Positions 1 to 11,789 are shown, numbered from the stretch's first letter. The stretch: DNA of 64,000 bases from Siphlonurus alternatus (GCA_949825025.1 OX463783.1:16031628-16095627); one strand, 5' to 3'. A program made the numbers and translations. The notes: generated by a model from the sequence alone, not told the origin.

Positions 1-966
1 TGGCGAGATTATGGCTTCGAAAATCCCGATAGAAGCCTTTTACTATAATATATATGAAGTCTATCATGTATAATATAGGATCCATCGAATATGATTTTAT
101 TATTTTGAAGAAAAGTTGTGCATATTTAAAATATAATTATGTAATAATAATTATCAAACTTTACTCCACTATATATTTTTTTTCACAAGAAGTTGATGCT
201 ATAATAAAATACAAATTTAATTAACGAAAGCTATAATATTTATATATCTGGCAAAGCATGTTGATTAATTAAATTTCTAATTTATTGCAATTATAATAAA
301 TTTATTCGTTAATAAAATAAATATCATAAAATATTGTTATATTTAATAATTTTTTTATATTAATATTTTTAACGAGTACATCGATTTCTGATAGAGAATT
401 CAATATCACAGTAAATCATGAGATTTTATTACTCTCATTACATACTGTATATAATAATGCAATTTAATACTTTACATCATATCAAGTGATGTTGTTTTTA
501 CTATAAATACAGTTTTAATGTAGTTAAACGTTATAAAATATAATCTAGATAAAATTCTTCATTATACAAATATTGATTTAATCATAGAACGACTAATCAT
601 TTTAACTGAAATACCTCTAAAATCTCTCTTGAATTTTATGAAACAAAACACTCCCTATTTAGGAGCAGGGAAATTTATTTCAAACACAGTAATTACTTCT
701 ATAAGTTTTGGCCAGGTTATAGAAACAAGACACGAGACTATTAGTTATATTTTTTTTTTTTCAATTTTCAAGAAGGTTTATTGTTAACTTGATTATCATT
801 AAAATATAAACCTAATCGAAAATGAAAGAAGGAGTCGTTTTGAGCAAAAATTGTAGTTGAGTTGCTGATATCTGATATGTTTGTTATAAGTTAAAACTGA
901 GATGTTACAAAAATATTTGGGCATATAGAGTTTTATGTATCAAAATTTAAAAAATCTTGAATAATA
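1..966. other. AT-rich stretch, nothing recognised
   Basis: Very AT-rich sequence with short A and T runs. I see no exon-like open frame, no RNA gene and no repeat related to the rest of the window until the foldback element that starts at 967. Confidence 0.5.
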
Positions 967-1287
967 GAGTATCGACCTCAATTTTTTTTATTGCAGAAAT
1001 GGATAGAGGGTGCAAAGTTATGCTACCCTGATTTTTTTTAGATTTTTTAGAGCCCTGGAAGTATTTTTTAAAAATGATTGAAAGTCCATTTTGTGACGTC
1101 ACGCGGCGTCTCTCTTTAAGAAAAGGATAAGACTTGCCGCTGCGTGACGTCACAAAAAGAACTTTCAATTATTTTATAAAAATACTTCCAGGGCTCTAAA
1201 AAATCTGAAAAAAATCAGGGTAGCATATAATAACTTTGCACCCTTTTTATCCATTTCTGTAATAAAAAAAATTTGAGGTCGATACTC
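967..1287. mobile_element. Foldback/TIR element, family A, copy 1
   Basis: The two halves are near-perfect inverted copies of each other. The ends read GAGTATCGACCTCAA and its complement, and each arm is about 140 bp. A TA dinucleotide flanks each side (965-966 and 1288-1289), which would fit a Tc1/mariner-type target duplication but is weak evidence in AT-rich DNA. The arms contain the family core (TTGCAGAAATGGATAGAGGG, then AGAGCCCTGGAAGTATTTTT) and meet at a GC-richer centre holding two TGACGTCA octamers. There is no coding capacity, so this would be a non-autonomous element. A frame of 73 codons that crosses it is a by-product. Confidence 0.85.
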
Positions 1288-1777
1288 TATTAAGAAGGGC
1301 ACTAATCAATGTACTGATAAAATTAATTAAAATTGGTTTCATTATAACCTTAAGGGACATATCTTATAGCATATATGAATTAATTATATGTAAATTGAAA
1401 ATTAATATCCTATGATGTTAAAAGTTTAGTGTTATACACTTCATTATCTTTCTAACTGCCGAAAATTAAGTGTCCAGCTACATTTGCCTGGGGCTACGAC
1501 CCTATTATACAGAACGGCGAGCTATGATTATCGAATATAGACAATGATTGTTTTGCAATTAGCCTACATTTGTATTAGCATTGGTAAATAATGGTCATGC
1601 ATGAATATTATTAAAAGATCAATAGTATTATTTTTTTATTGCAATAATTTCATCATAATAAAAATTCATGCAAGTTCTTTTTTATGAATTAATTACCAAA
1701 ACGGTTAATATTTACCAATAAATGAAAATAAATACCAATAAATAATTATAAACCATATTATGATTATGAGATTTATA

Positions 1778-2060
1778 CAAAGTCTTCTGCTCGTTGTTAG
1801 TAAATAAAGTATTGTTGTGTAATGTCTGTCGCGTGAAAGGAAAAACATGGGACGGTTGTTGATTTACATGTTAACTTATGGAAAATTACCGTTAATTATG
1901 AAGTTGAAATGGTTGCCTAGCGCCAACAATGCCATTACGTTCTCTGCTCTGGTGGCAAAATTAGGTACTACATCGTCCCACGTTTAACAATGAAAAAGGC
2001 TTCATGCGACAGACATTATAAACAATGGTTTGTTACAACCATTGCGAGTAGAAGACTTTG
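1778..2060. mobile_element. hAT-type MITE, family C, copy 1
   Basis: A 283-bp element bounded by CAAAGTCTTC and GAAGACTTTG and flanked by a perfect 8-bp direct repeat GATTTATA (1770-1777 and 2061-2068). An 8-bp duplication and CA...TG termini are typical of the hAT superfamily. A second, inverted copy lies at 12450-12730 with a different 8-bp duplication. Subterminal segments include CGTGAAAGGAAAAACATGGG and GGCTTCATGCGACAGACATT, which form further imperfect inverted repeats. No open frame, so non-autonomous. Confidence 0.9.
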
Positions 2061-2068
2061 GATTTATA

Positions 2069-3437
2069 TATTATATTAAATAATGTATAGAAGTTTGAAA
2101 ACTCATGTAATATATTATATGATCATGTAAGAAATAAATGCATGCTATCAAGTAACGTCATTTGTAAGTTTGAAATACAATATTCTTCATCCTCCTCGTT
2201 ATACACCACAACTACGACAGTTGATGCAGAGTCTCATATCACATGCACTACTTATTACATAACATATCATCACAAATAACGTACAGTTCGTTTCTTTGAA
2301 AATTTCACATCAATGCAGGGGAATATATTCAACTGTGCAAGCGGGCCATTGAGTATAGGCGGGTAAATTGACAATATTTTATTGTATGCCTAAGTAAGCT
2401 GGTACATGAAACTTTTTCACGTTACTCTGCCCGTCAATCATCGTATTATTTTAGAGTGTGTGGCACTTGGAACTCTCTCTCCCTGATGCTATAGTATATA
2501 AGATTGTTGCAGGGACGGAGTTTCTATAAAAGTGTTCGCGAGAAATTTCTGTAAATTTTATTATGATCGCGTTCATGCATGTAAATATGTTATTGTTTTT
2601 TCATTTCATTTTGATATTTTGACTGTTATTATGATTGTTGTTGGGTGCCCGTGCAGTTTTCCATAATCCTTATTAGATTCCTTTGGGTTTCCCACCTTTG
2701 TTCAATTTTCTGTATCTGGTTCGAAGGAAATAAATCTTATTATTTACAATATTTATAATAAATCAATCAAATTATATGTAATTAACTATCAAATTTACAT
2801 GGCAATAGCTTACATACAATATTAAGATATAAATAATGATTGGTTTATTTTCTAATGTTAAAATTATATTATAAAAAAACTTTGTTTTACAGGCTGACAT
2901 TACAACACTTTTTTGTGTTAGGTTTAATTTGGTCTGCTCGTTGTCGCCCAGCTGTCCTTAACTCTTTTTATTGGTGAAAAAGTTAGTAATATTTTCATGT
3001 AAATATAATATTTTATATAAGAACTTCATACTTTTGTATAAAAATTAGTATATAATTTATTTGATTTAGTGCTGAGAGTGGTAATAGCTATTATAGCCAT
3101 GTAATTAATCTACTGCATGTAAAAGTTTTTAAGTGATTTTCTCTTTATTATTAGAATAGACCACTTGCAAAACCCTGTTTTAGCAAAAAATAAACAAACT
3201 CTCCCATCCACAGTTCATTGTTGTTTTGATTGTGTGTGTAAATTTTGTTGATACATTGGACCTTATGGGAAATTTACGATTTTCACATAAATATTAAAGC
3301 TTACCGAGAAAAAAAAAAAAAAAAAAATAGACGTACATGTAGCATTCTCTGAATTCAAATATTTTGAAATAATTTTTTATTTCCTTCATATTTTATTTTG
3401 TATTTCCAGGGATTCATTACAGAACTTCCGAGGAATG
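2069..3437. other. Intergenic stretch with weak exon and promoter-like signals
   Basis: No repeat of this window is recognised here. A weak TATA-like string (CTATAAAAG near 2524) follows a GC-richer patch at 2455-2525. A possible small exon is noted separately at 2287-2362. A short poly(A) run lies at 3308-3327. No coding assignment can be defended. Confidence 0.4.
2287..2362 (+). other. Possible small internal exon (speculative)
   Basis: The segment starts after an AG (ACGTACAG) and ends at GG before GTAAAT, a usable donor. With two leading bases the frame is open for 24 codons and includes NFTS, an N-glycosylation-type sequon, and FNCASGPLSIG. The other two frames are closed by stops. The upstream pyrimidine tract is poor, so this rests only on frame and splice-like ends. 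Its phase is not compatible in any simple way with the candidate exon at 9083. Confidence 0.1.
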
Positions 3438-3754
3438 GAGTATCGACCTCAATTTTTTTTTATTGCAGAAAATGATAGAGCGCGTAAAGTTATGCTATCC
3501 TGATTTTTTTCAGATTTTTTTGAGCGCGGGAACTATTTTTAAATAATTATTGAAAGTCCTTTTTGTGACGTCACGAGGCCGCAACTCTTATCTTTTTCTT
3601 AAGGAGCAGCGTCTCATGACGTCACAAAAAGAACTTTCAATAATTTTTTAAAAATAGTTCCCGCGCGGGCTCTAAAAAATTTGAAAAAAATCAGGGTAGC
3701 ACAACTTTGCACGCTCTATCCATTTCTGCAATAAAAAAAATGAGGACGATACTC
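3438..3754. mobile_element. Foldback/TIR element, family A, copy 2
   Basis: Same architecture and core as the element at 967: ends GAGTATCGACCTCAA and GAGGACGATACTC, inner core TTGCAGAAAATGATAGAG, and two central TGACGTCA octamers (3566-3573 and 3617-3624) around a short GC-richer spacer. It diverges from copy 1 in the terminal bases and in the spacer, which suggests independent insertions of one family. Non-coding. Confidence 0.85.
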
Positions 3755-3805
3755 TATTTTTTTTACTGAACTGTTTGTGAATTTCCTGACTTATTATTTA
3801 TATCT

Positions 3806-3830
3806 TCATGAGGGAAATATAATAAAATAT
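3806..3830 (+). repeat. Short retroelement 3' end, family F, copy 1
   Basis: Contains GAGGGAAATATAATAAAA, which recurs on the opposite strand at 31321-31370 and, more diverged, at 23711-23790 and 34092-34130. In each case it runs into an AATAAAAT-type tail. This looks like the 3' terminus of a LINE or SINE family with an A/T-rich simple tail. Only the tail portion is preserved here. Confidence 0.4.
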
Positions 3831-4638
3831 ATTATAATTTGATATATATTGAGAAATAATCCATCAATATAATATCCAATACTCATGTGATGCAAGCTTT
3901 TGTGATAAAAAAAAACTCAATGATAATTTCTTAATATAGAATTATTAAAATTATATGATTATTCTTTATTATATTTACTTTTATTTTTAAACATAATGGG
4001 TATTTTAAATAAATAAAACAAAAAAAATTATTATTATAATAACAAATTCTCTATAAATATATAGTTAAAACTATATAATATGACGTCATGGTTAATTTAA
4101 TGACTTTTACTTAAGTTTAAGGTCATATGAGCAACAATTTTATCTAGATTAGGAAAACTTTGCTTGCGTGCACACGAACATCACTTTAATATATTAAACA
4201 AAATTTATTTTCTTTTTTTTTTCCTTATTAAATTATAATAAAATGACCCTTATTCAATGTATTAGTTATATTAAAGCTAGTATATAGCAACCTGTTGTGT
4301 TTGTAACATAGGGAGGGGGGTGGGTGGGAAGGAGAGATGACTCTTTCACTTAAGGGACACATATAAGGGTCTTCTATTCATTTAGCTAATGCATATATCC
4401 ACTATATATAATATCATAGCATCTGCACGATACCATTCTAATCTAGTAGATCAAGATAATGAAATTGAAAAAGGGGGTAAGCTAGTTGTTATAATGTAGT
4501 TACAATTTATATTACATAATAATAATTTTATAAATAATATAATACATAGTTACTTTAATAAAATAAGTAGATGATCAAAATGCCATTATAGAGAATAGAT
4601 TTATGATATGAGAGTTAAATTCAATTGATATATTTTCA
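3831..4638. other. AT-rich stretch, nothing recognised
   Basis: Contains an isolated TGACGTCA octamer at 4081-4088 and a G-rich run at 4312-4333 (GGGAGGGGGGTGGGTGGG), which could form a G-quadruplex. No gene or repeat is recognised. Confidence 0.4.
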
Positions 4639-4990
4639 TTTTTTTTTTTTTTTTAATCAAACCCTGTTATAATTACATACTACCTTTAAACCCCGAACCT
4701 TCCGAAACCCTAACGTGAACGTTTCGCGAATTCTTCCGGAACGAGGGCGGCCACGGCCTTGCAATCCATCCCGGCATTTGCCTGCGACTGAGGAAAACGT
4801 GGAAACCTCAGCTAGGATAGACGCTACAGCTTTTGTCAATTAACCGGAAGTGCAATTGTCAAAAGCCAGGGGAACCACATAGTAGAAAAGCGCAATGATT
4901 TACCCCTGGGTGGATAACATGGTTTGTGTTGAAAATGGTCACCCATCCAACTACTAACCACACTAAGCGTTGCTTGGCTTCTGTGATCTT
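4639..4990 (-). mobile_element. 5S-rRNA-derived SINE, subfamily A, 5'-truncated
   Basis: Read on the minus strand it begins inside the 5S-like head (AAGCCAAGCAACGC, GTGGTTAGTAGTTGGATGGG), continues through the family body with CTGAGGTTTCCACGTTTTCC, and ends in the subfamily A tail (GGGTTTCGGAAGGTTCGG, then GGGTTTGATT) followed by poly(A), seen as the T run at 4639-4654. It lacks the first part of the 5S region and so is 5'-truncated, as expected for target-primed insertion. It aligns with the full-length copy at 28662. Confidence 0.88.
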
Positions 4991-5051
4991 AATATATTAT
5001 ATTAAGGTGATTTAACCAGTTTTTTCAATAACCATATCAGTCTAATTTAAT

Positions 5052-5179
5052 GGGTGCGTATCACGGAGCAGTTAACCAGGTTTCTAACCACGTTTAGCTT
5101 AACCACGTTTAACCATACCTGTTTTACGTGTTAAGCCACCTTAGTTAAACCACGTTTAACTGCTTCGTGAATCGCGTCC
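5052..5179. mobile_element. PIF/Harbinger-like hairpin MITE, family P, copy 1
   Basis: A 128-bp palindromic element. The ends are GGGTGCG...CGCGTCC, and the interior repeats AACCACGTTTA in both orientations (the family arm is GCAGTTARCCAGGTTTCTAA). A 3-bp direct repeat AAT flanks it (5049-5051 and 5180-5182). The GGG-starting ends and 3-bp duplication fit PIF/Harbinger. Five relatives occur in this window. Non-coding. Confidence 0.82.
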
Positions 5180-5182
5180 AAT

Positions 5183-6421
5183 AATACTAAATGGCGTTAG
5201 TGAGAAACGTTGTTATCTTCCTTAGTTAAAAGAGAAAAATTTGGAAATGACGGTACAAAGAAATTAAATTATGGATTTATGAAAAAACAATTTTTTGAAA
5301 ATTAACAGCTGCTCTTTAAATTATAATCGATAAAATATTAAAATTGTATTTTTTTTCTTTATTTGAGGGAGGGAAATGTTTTAATTTTAGAATGAATAAT
5401 TAATATTAATATTTTATAAATTACAATAAACGAATGAACCCTCTATTGTAAAAATAAATTCCAATTAATTCCTTGAAGTATATATTATAAAATTTTATAA
5501 AAAATTAAATTAATACAACACTATTCTACAATTTTAATACTTCTATGCAAAACAAGATTTTATCGTAAAAATATTGTTGTATAAACTAAAAAATATAAAA
5601 AAATGGGGGCATTTAAGCAAAAAAACAAAATCTCAACTCAAAGGCATGAAAGCCTTTGAAGTTCCCGATATGTCGAATAATATTATTACCTATCTTTCAA
5701 TATTTTGCTTCACAAAATTTATTTCTTTACATTTTCTTTTTTCACTTGTCACTTTATTGACACTCAAATAATATATTCTAAAAAGAAAAAGAAAATAATT
5801 AAATTTTAAATGAAATAAAAATACAGGAATGTTTGCTGGAAAAAAGTAATTTGGATTTATGTTAAGAAATTCATAAATTGTAAATTTTATATTGATTTTG
5901 TTTTCTTGTATCTGCATAAAATTCTCCTATAGTTTATATAATATAACATTATTATATTAAATAATTAAACTCATTTCGATTTGGAATGTTGCATGCCCCC
6001 CTCCATATTTTTCTTTCCCCATTTCCCAAAATTTATACAGTATCTTTAATACAAGAAAATTTAATGTAAAAAAATATATTTTAATAAGACTTGAGTCTTG
6101 AGTCATTTTTATAATGATTTAGTAACGGCTAAATTAAAAAGGTCAAATCAAACAGCCTGGCTGCTTACTGTCTTCATCTGTAGTTTTAGTCAAATGAGGG
6201 CATTCACAAAGCAGTTTACCCCCCACTTTATTCCTAATTTTCAACCCCCTTTGGAGATTAAAAATAGTACTAAACCAAGTCCGAGCAGTGGAGCACGCAA
6301 AGGTTGTCCCCCCAACGCATATACTTAATGTGTGTATAGCAGTAGTAAGCACCTGGTGTGCACCGCCGTCGTCCAACAGTGTGCATTGTGTCCCCGACGA
6401 ATACATTTATTTTGTATTCAG
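5183..6421. other. AT-rich stretch, no supported gene
   Basis: Several short open frames occur on both strands but none has a recognisable motif, codon bias or splice context. The block 6250-6420 is GC-richer, with repeated GTGTGCA/TGCACC words that form weak inverted repeats. It may be a degraded element. Confidence 0.35.
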
Positions 6422-6451
6422 CAGCAGTCTGCACCGCGTCTTGCGCTCGCG
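6422..6451 (+). other. Splice-donor-like site with possible 30-nt microexon (speculative)
   Basis: TTTATTTTGTATTCAG precedes the segment and GTAAGTCG, a strong donor match, follows it. The 30 nt keep one frame (QQSAPRLALA). The local sequence is GC-rich compared with its surroundings. Splice-like ends alone are weak evidence. Confidence 0.12.
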
Positions 6452-6548
6452 GTAAGTCGCCATGCAGGATTTAATATGCATAAATACATATTTTCATGTT
6501 TTTTTTTTTTTTTTTTTTTTTTAACATCGGGCGTGTTACCTCTCATCA

Positions 6549-6680
6549 GGGGGCGTGGCCGCACTTTCAATAATTATTTAAAAATAGTTATGGGTCTCAA
6601 ATCTGAGAAAATTCAGAGTTGCATAATTTGGTACCCTTCATTCATTTGTGCAATAAAAAATTTACATGTAGGTTGTCCAT
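6549..6680. mobile_element. Foldback element family B, right half only
   Basis: Matches the right arm of the elements at 25829 and 41648: GGGGGCGTGGCCGCACTTTC, then AATAATTATTTAAAAATAGT, then GCAATAAAAAATTTACATGT, ending GTTGTCCA. The left arm is absent, so this is a truncated or partly deleted copy. A poly(T) run at 6500-6522 lies just upstream. Confidence 0.75.
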
Positions 6681-8258
6681 TGTGAAATGTTTCACATTAA
6701 TTATTATAATATTGATAAATTTGGACAATGATTTCCTCAACTTTGCAGTACACCCATTCATTTTTGATTAGACCATAAAATATGTCAAAATTTGACGTTT
6801 ATTTTTGCATGCCTTTGAGCATTAATTAGAAATGTCAGATGTCAAGTTCAAAGAATCGATAATCAATAAAGGTACACCCTTTGTTTATTTTACAATACCT
6901 TTTATTTCTTTTGTTATCAAAAATTATACGACAAAAAATCTGTTTTTGAATATTCATGGAAATAATCAGAATAAATTGAAACAGGTGATTAAAATATGAC
7001 ATTCAAAAAAGGGAGTTGTTTAGTTTCAAAATAAGAATAAAATTTAATATTTTAAATATTTATTTTTTTAAGAAACTTTTAAACTTTATAAGTTATAAAA
7101 TTAAATACTTTTTTCATTAAGTTTGTAAAAATAATTTATTTTACAAATAAATAAACTTGAAATATAAAATGTTAAATTGCTCAAGGTTAAAACTAAAGAT
7201 TCTCACTTTTAAATTTTTCTAATATAATGGAGAAAATTACTTATGAAATTACAGTTAAGTGTACAAAATTATAAAAAAACGCATAAAATATCAATTACAA
7301 GATGGAATTTATCAAGAAATAAAGAAAACTAGTGAAACCGAAAGATTGTTGATACCATCATTACCGACTATACTGACTAAAGTTTCCATGTTATTTTATT
7401 CACAAGTAGGCAAATAATGGCATGATTTTTTAGATTTTTTTTAACCAAGATCTTCCTGGTTAGAATCCACAAAATTCAATATTAATTATTTTTTAATGAA
7501 TTCTTAATAATCCAAAAAACAGTCTAAAATCAATGAATTTCGAGAAACAAAATAATGCGTAAGATCATAACTTTATTAAAGTAAAAAGTATAAAAGAAAA
7601 AAAAATGAAATTATCTTTTAACTGGTAATCATGAACCATTATATTATTTTAGCTTACCTGTTATATATTTATGGTACCTTGGTTTTGCACTCTTTGATAT
7701 AAGTGAGTTTCGTGTCAACTCTCATTTGCATGAACACGTACAAGCTACTACCGTACTTTAATAATATACTGGTACTAACTACATACACTTCCACCGATTA
7801 TTTTATATTCTCTGATTTTATGTCACTCATCTTTATAATGTTAGTATCGTCCTTTTTGTTTTAATATAATAAATTTCAGTGGTTTTTTTTTCATACAAAT
7901 TGCTATTACTAAAAATTACAATATTTAGTAATACTGTATAGTTTACATACTTTACATACATGTAATTCACCTGTTGTCTTTTTTTCTTTTCAGATAACTA
8001 CAAGATGAGGGTACTATGTAATTCAATTTGTTAATTAAAATATATAAAAATAACAATAATTTTAATAACACACCATAACAAAGTTTAGGTGTCATAAAAA
8101 TCTTAACCCTATAGTATTATCAAAAGAGAGGAAAGGGAGGGGGGAGGTCCAGACGACCCACAACTCTTTTACAGCGGGAAAAAAAGTATGAAATAATGCT
8201 CCAAAAAAATCTGAATGAATTTGTAAGCTTTGCCAACAAGTAATGTATTTTCGAAAAA

Positions 8259-8289
<31 letters not shown>

Positions 8290-9082
8290 TAGTGAAAAAA
8301 AAAACTATTTTTTAACGTATAGTAATTTACCACGCCTTGGACAAAAAATTCCTTGGTAAAATTAGGATTAAAGTTAAACTGTAAAGCTAGCTGTATTTTT
8401 ATTATTTTACAATAAGCAAATGCATGTATTACCATTATTACTTACTGTTTATTATTTGCCTGTGACGTCATACTGTATTTAACTGTTCTTACAGCATCAG
8501 TATATTATATATTATATTTTTATAATACGCACCATTAGTGCAGTTAAAATATTCTTTCTTGAATACTAATTGTAAGTATTATTTAATTTTACTGTGAGTA
8601 ACGATACCTATCTGCTATGTGTTTTATGTAGTTTATTTTATAATATATTTTGATACCTGTTATGTTATTGTACCGTACAACAAAATTTAAAATTGTTGGT
8701 GGAGAATCGTTGAGTTCATTATTAAAAAAAAAAATATGGAGAATACAATTTTTTATTGATGTAGTCTAACATTCGTTATTATAAAGTTTCTGACACAACT
8801 TCATTTTTTTTATTCCATATTTTTTTAAAGAAAAATATGAATCTTCAAAACAGACTTAATTTGAAAAGTTGAAATTGATATAAATCAATAAAATCTATGT
8901 ACGCACTTTCAATTTTTTTTTTATAGTATAATTCTTCCATCTTTTTTCATTTTAAAAGGAAATTTATTGTGAAATTTTGTACCAGTTATTATATTAAATA
9001 AATCTCTGCAGGACAATATCTCTATTAATTAAAAAATATCGTTAAATAGAGCGTTAATTGATAAGGAGAACTTTTATTTCAG
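6681..9082. other. AT-rich stretch, no supported gene
   Basis: Long, very AT-rich sequence with a (TAA)n tract at about 8262-8289, a purine-rich GGGAGGGGGGAGG run near 8137-8150 and a lone TGACGTCA at 8463-8470. A good polypyrimidine tract and AG occur at about 7978-7994 (TTTTTTTCTTTTCAG), but the frame after it gives no credible exon. Confidence 0.4.
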
Positions 9083-9223
9083 AAACTCGTGGCGGGTGTT
9101 TTTATTTTTTTCGTTGGTCTTGCGACGTTTTGCCTCGCATGTTTGAGATGTAATTCAAGCGAAAGTGCTTCGAAGCGAAATGTTGAAAAAACAACGAGAA
9201 AAAAAAAACAATACCCGGCGTGA
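9083..9223 (+). CDS. Candidate last exon of a single-pass membrane protein
   Basis: The sequence TTTTATTTCAG at 9072-9082 is a convincing 3' splice acceptor. Directly after it, phase 0 is open for 46 codons to a TGA at 9221-9223. Residues 2-21 are a strongly hydrophobic, cysteine-containing helix (LVAGVFIFFVGLATF then CLACL) that would span a membrane. They are followed by a Ser-rich and very basic cytoplasmic-type tail (RNVEKTTRKKKQYPA). AATAAA-type signals follow at about 9282 and 9391. Base composition is richer in G+C than the flanks. No family is recognised, and no upstream exon can be joined to it with confidence. Another frame across the helix region is also open for about 20 codons, so the phase is not certain. 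It could also be a chance frame. Confidence 0.3.
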   Translation, partial: KLVAGVFIFFVGLATFCLACLRCNSSESASKRNVEKTTRKKKQYPA

Positions 9224-9774
<551 letters not shown>

Positions 9775-10164
9775 TAATCAAACTTATACAGAGAGACTAA
9801 TATAATTATTTCCATGTTTTATCAAGCAGACTTCTGAGTAACTGGCAGTAACGATAAAATGGAAGTTGTAAATCGATTTTGTATGATTGCTTTCAAAATG
9901 TTATACTGCTGCCTTTGATAGTTATATAATTATGTATAATAATATATAAATGTATAGATATATAATATTATGTAATTATAGAAATGATTGTATCATAACA
10001 TATAGATGTCATATACATTAATTGCATAATTAAAAACATGATGTTTGGTTCGTCATTTAAGTTATATTAGAAATTATAAAGACTTGAAGTGCAATAATTG
10101 TATTTAAAGTCTTTTTGTAATAAATGCATTAAAAATAAAATTTATAAAAACTAATATAATTTTC

Positions 10165-10169
10165 ATATG

Positions 10170-10221
<52 letters not shown>
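10165..10221. repeat. (TA)n microsatellite
   Basis: TA/AT alternation with one internal ACATAT interruption near 10180. Confidence 0.95.
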
Positions 10222-10224
<3 letters not shown>

Positions 10225-10657
10225 TGCCAAGCAAGTTAATTTAATAATAAAAATTGTGTATTTTTTTAAACTGAATTATATTATAACATATAACATATAT
10301 ATGTTATTATAACTTACATTTTTATATATATAGTGTAAAATTGTTGCTACATTACGTCAAAATTTTATTTCCCTAGAGATATGATATAGGTTGTAACGCA
10401 TACCGCATATAAATGTAAATGTCGGTCGACCGTACTGTAAAATTTATTCATGGCTGCGCACCAAGGAGAAAAACTTTCATACTCCGGAGATGGTCAAACT
10501 CTTTTTATTTCTGCATGACAATTTTCTATGTATATTAATATACGTATATTCTGATTGTTTTCTTTTACTCGTAATAAAACCTATGTTTTTTTGTACCTTT
10601 ATTTTAATTTGTTATGCAAAAATGGTTTGTTTTTACTATTTTTATTAATGGAACATT
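10222..10657. other. AT-rich stretch, nothing recognised
   Basis: Short inverted repeats of ATAACATATA type near 10280-10310 only. No gene signal. Confidence 0.35.
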
Positions 10658-10973
10658 GACGTCAAAAATTTTTTTTTCAGAAATGGATAGAGGGTGCAAA
10701 ATTATGCTGCTCTGATTTTTTTCAGATATTTTAGAGTCCGGGAACTATTTTCGAAAAATTGGTGAAAGTATAAAGTATAGAAAATATATAATAATAGATA
10801 AAGTATAGATAATAAAAGGATAGGACCTTAAAGGGGCGTGGGTTCAAACCCGCAACCTCGGCAAAACTTTTTAGCAATATTTCCCGGGCTCTAAAAAATC
10901 TGAAAAAATCCTATTGGCATAACTTTACACCCTCTATCCATTTTTGCAATAAAAATTTTTGAGGTCGATACTC
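10658..10973. mobile_element. Foldback element family A, copy 3, with replaced centre
   Basis: The outer arms match family A (left TTTCAGAAATGGATAGAGGG; right ends GAGGTCGATACTC). The usual central pair of TGACGTCA octamers and its spacer are missing. In their place (about 10765-10880) lies an A/T-rich segment followed by GGGGCGTGGGTTCAAACCCG, which resembles a tRNA T-arm with a B box. The left terminus is degenerate. This suggests gene conversion or a nested insertion in the loop. Confidence 0.7.
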
Positions 10974-11789
10974 GATTGCTATTAGAATTTTATCTTGGCT
11001 GTAAGCTAATGTAAAAAAATTAAAAATTATACATTTAAAAATATGGAATAATATTATATAATTAATATTTTATTATTGTACGAAAAAAAATAGTATTATT
11101 TCGCGATTATCATAAGTTTTGTCTAATGTTCAACATCAATGTTTCTTAATATTTTACTTCACTCATCGTCAGTAGTTTAAAATCGGGTTAAAACTTCTCG
11201 AGAGAAGTTTCAAGTTTGTTTATAACTGTTTTGAAAATAAAAATGTAAGTTCTTGAAGAATTTTTCTATTTCTAGTAAAATATAATTATTATGGAAATCT
11301 TGTGACCATTCAAGCATCAGTTTCCAAAGTTTCCTTACTTTATAAGACCAGTTTCCATGAAAGATTTTTCGATACTCATCTGCATGCTGGTATATGTTAA
11401 TACAATTTTTCATTCTCATTTTCGTATTTTGTATTTAAAACCCATACAGTCTCCTTTTTTTAATATTCAGATTAATTAAAAAAAAATCGTTATTTAAGAT
11501 ATTATATTTCATAAAATTAATTACAAGATTGAATATTACATATATATTACTCTTTTATAGCAAATTTATAATCAGAGTCAAATAGATGTTTAATTACGAA
11601 GTTCCAATAACCCCTCTATTTTAATTAAAATTGTATTGTATCTTAATTATCATGCAAAGGAAAATATTAAGTTTATAAAAGTATGATCAAGTTAGATGCA
11701 GACTTTAATGTAAAAGAAGCAAAAGTATGCTTGCCTTGAGTTTATGCAACCTATTCAGCATTGAAATCAAATAAGACAATCATATTAAT
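10974..11789. other. AT-rich stretch, nothing recognised
   Basis: No credible exon on either strand; the short minus-strand frames here show no domain. Confidence 0.35.

Noticed and set aside
10830..10870. Possible tRNA gene (GGGTTCAAACCCG)
   Set aside because: Only a T-arm-like segment is present, with no acceptor, D or anticodon arms.
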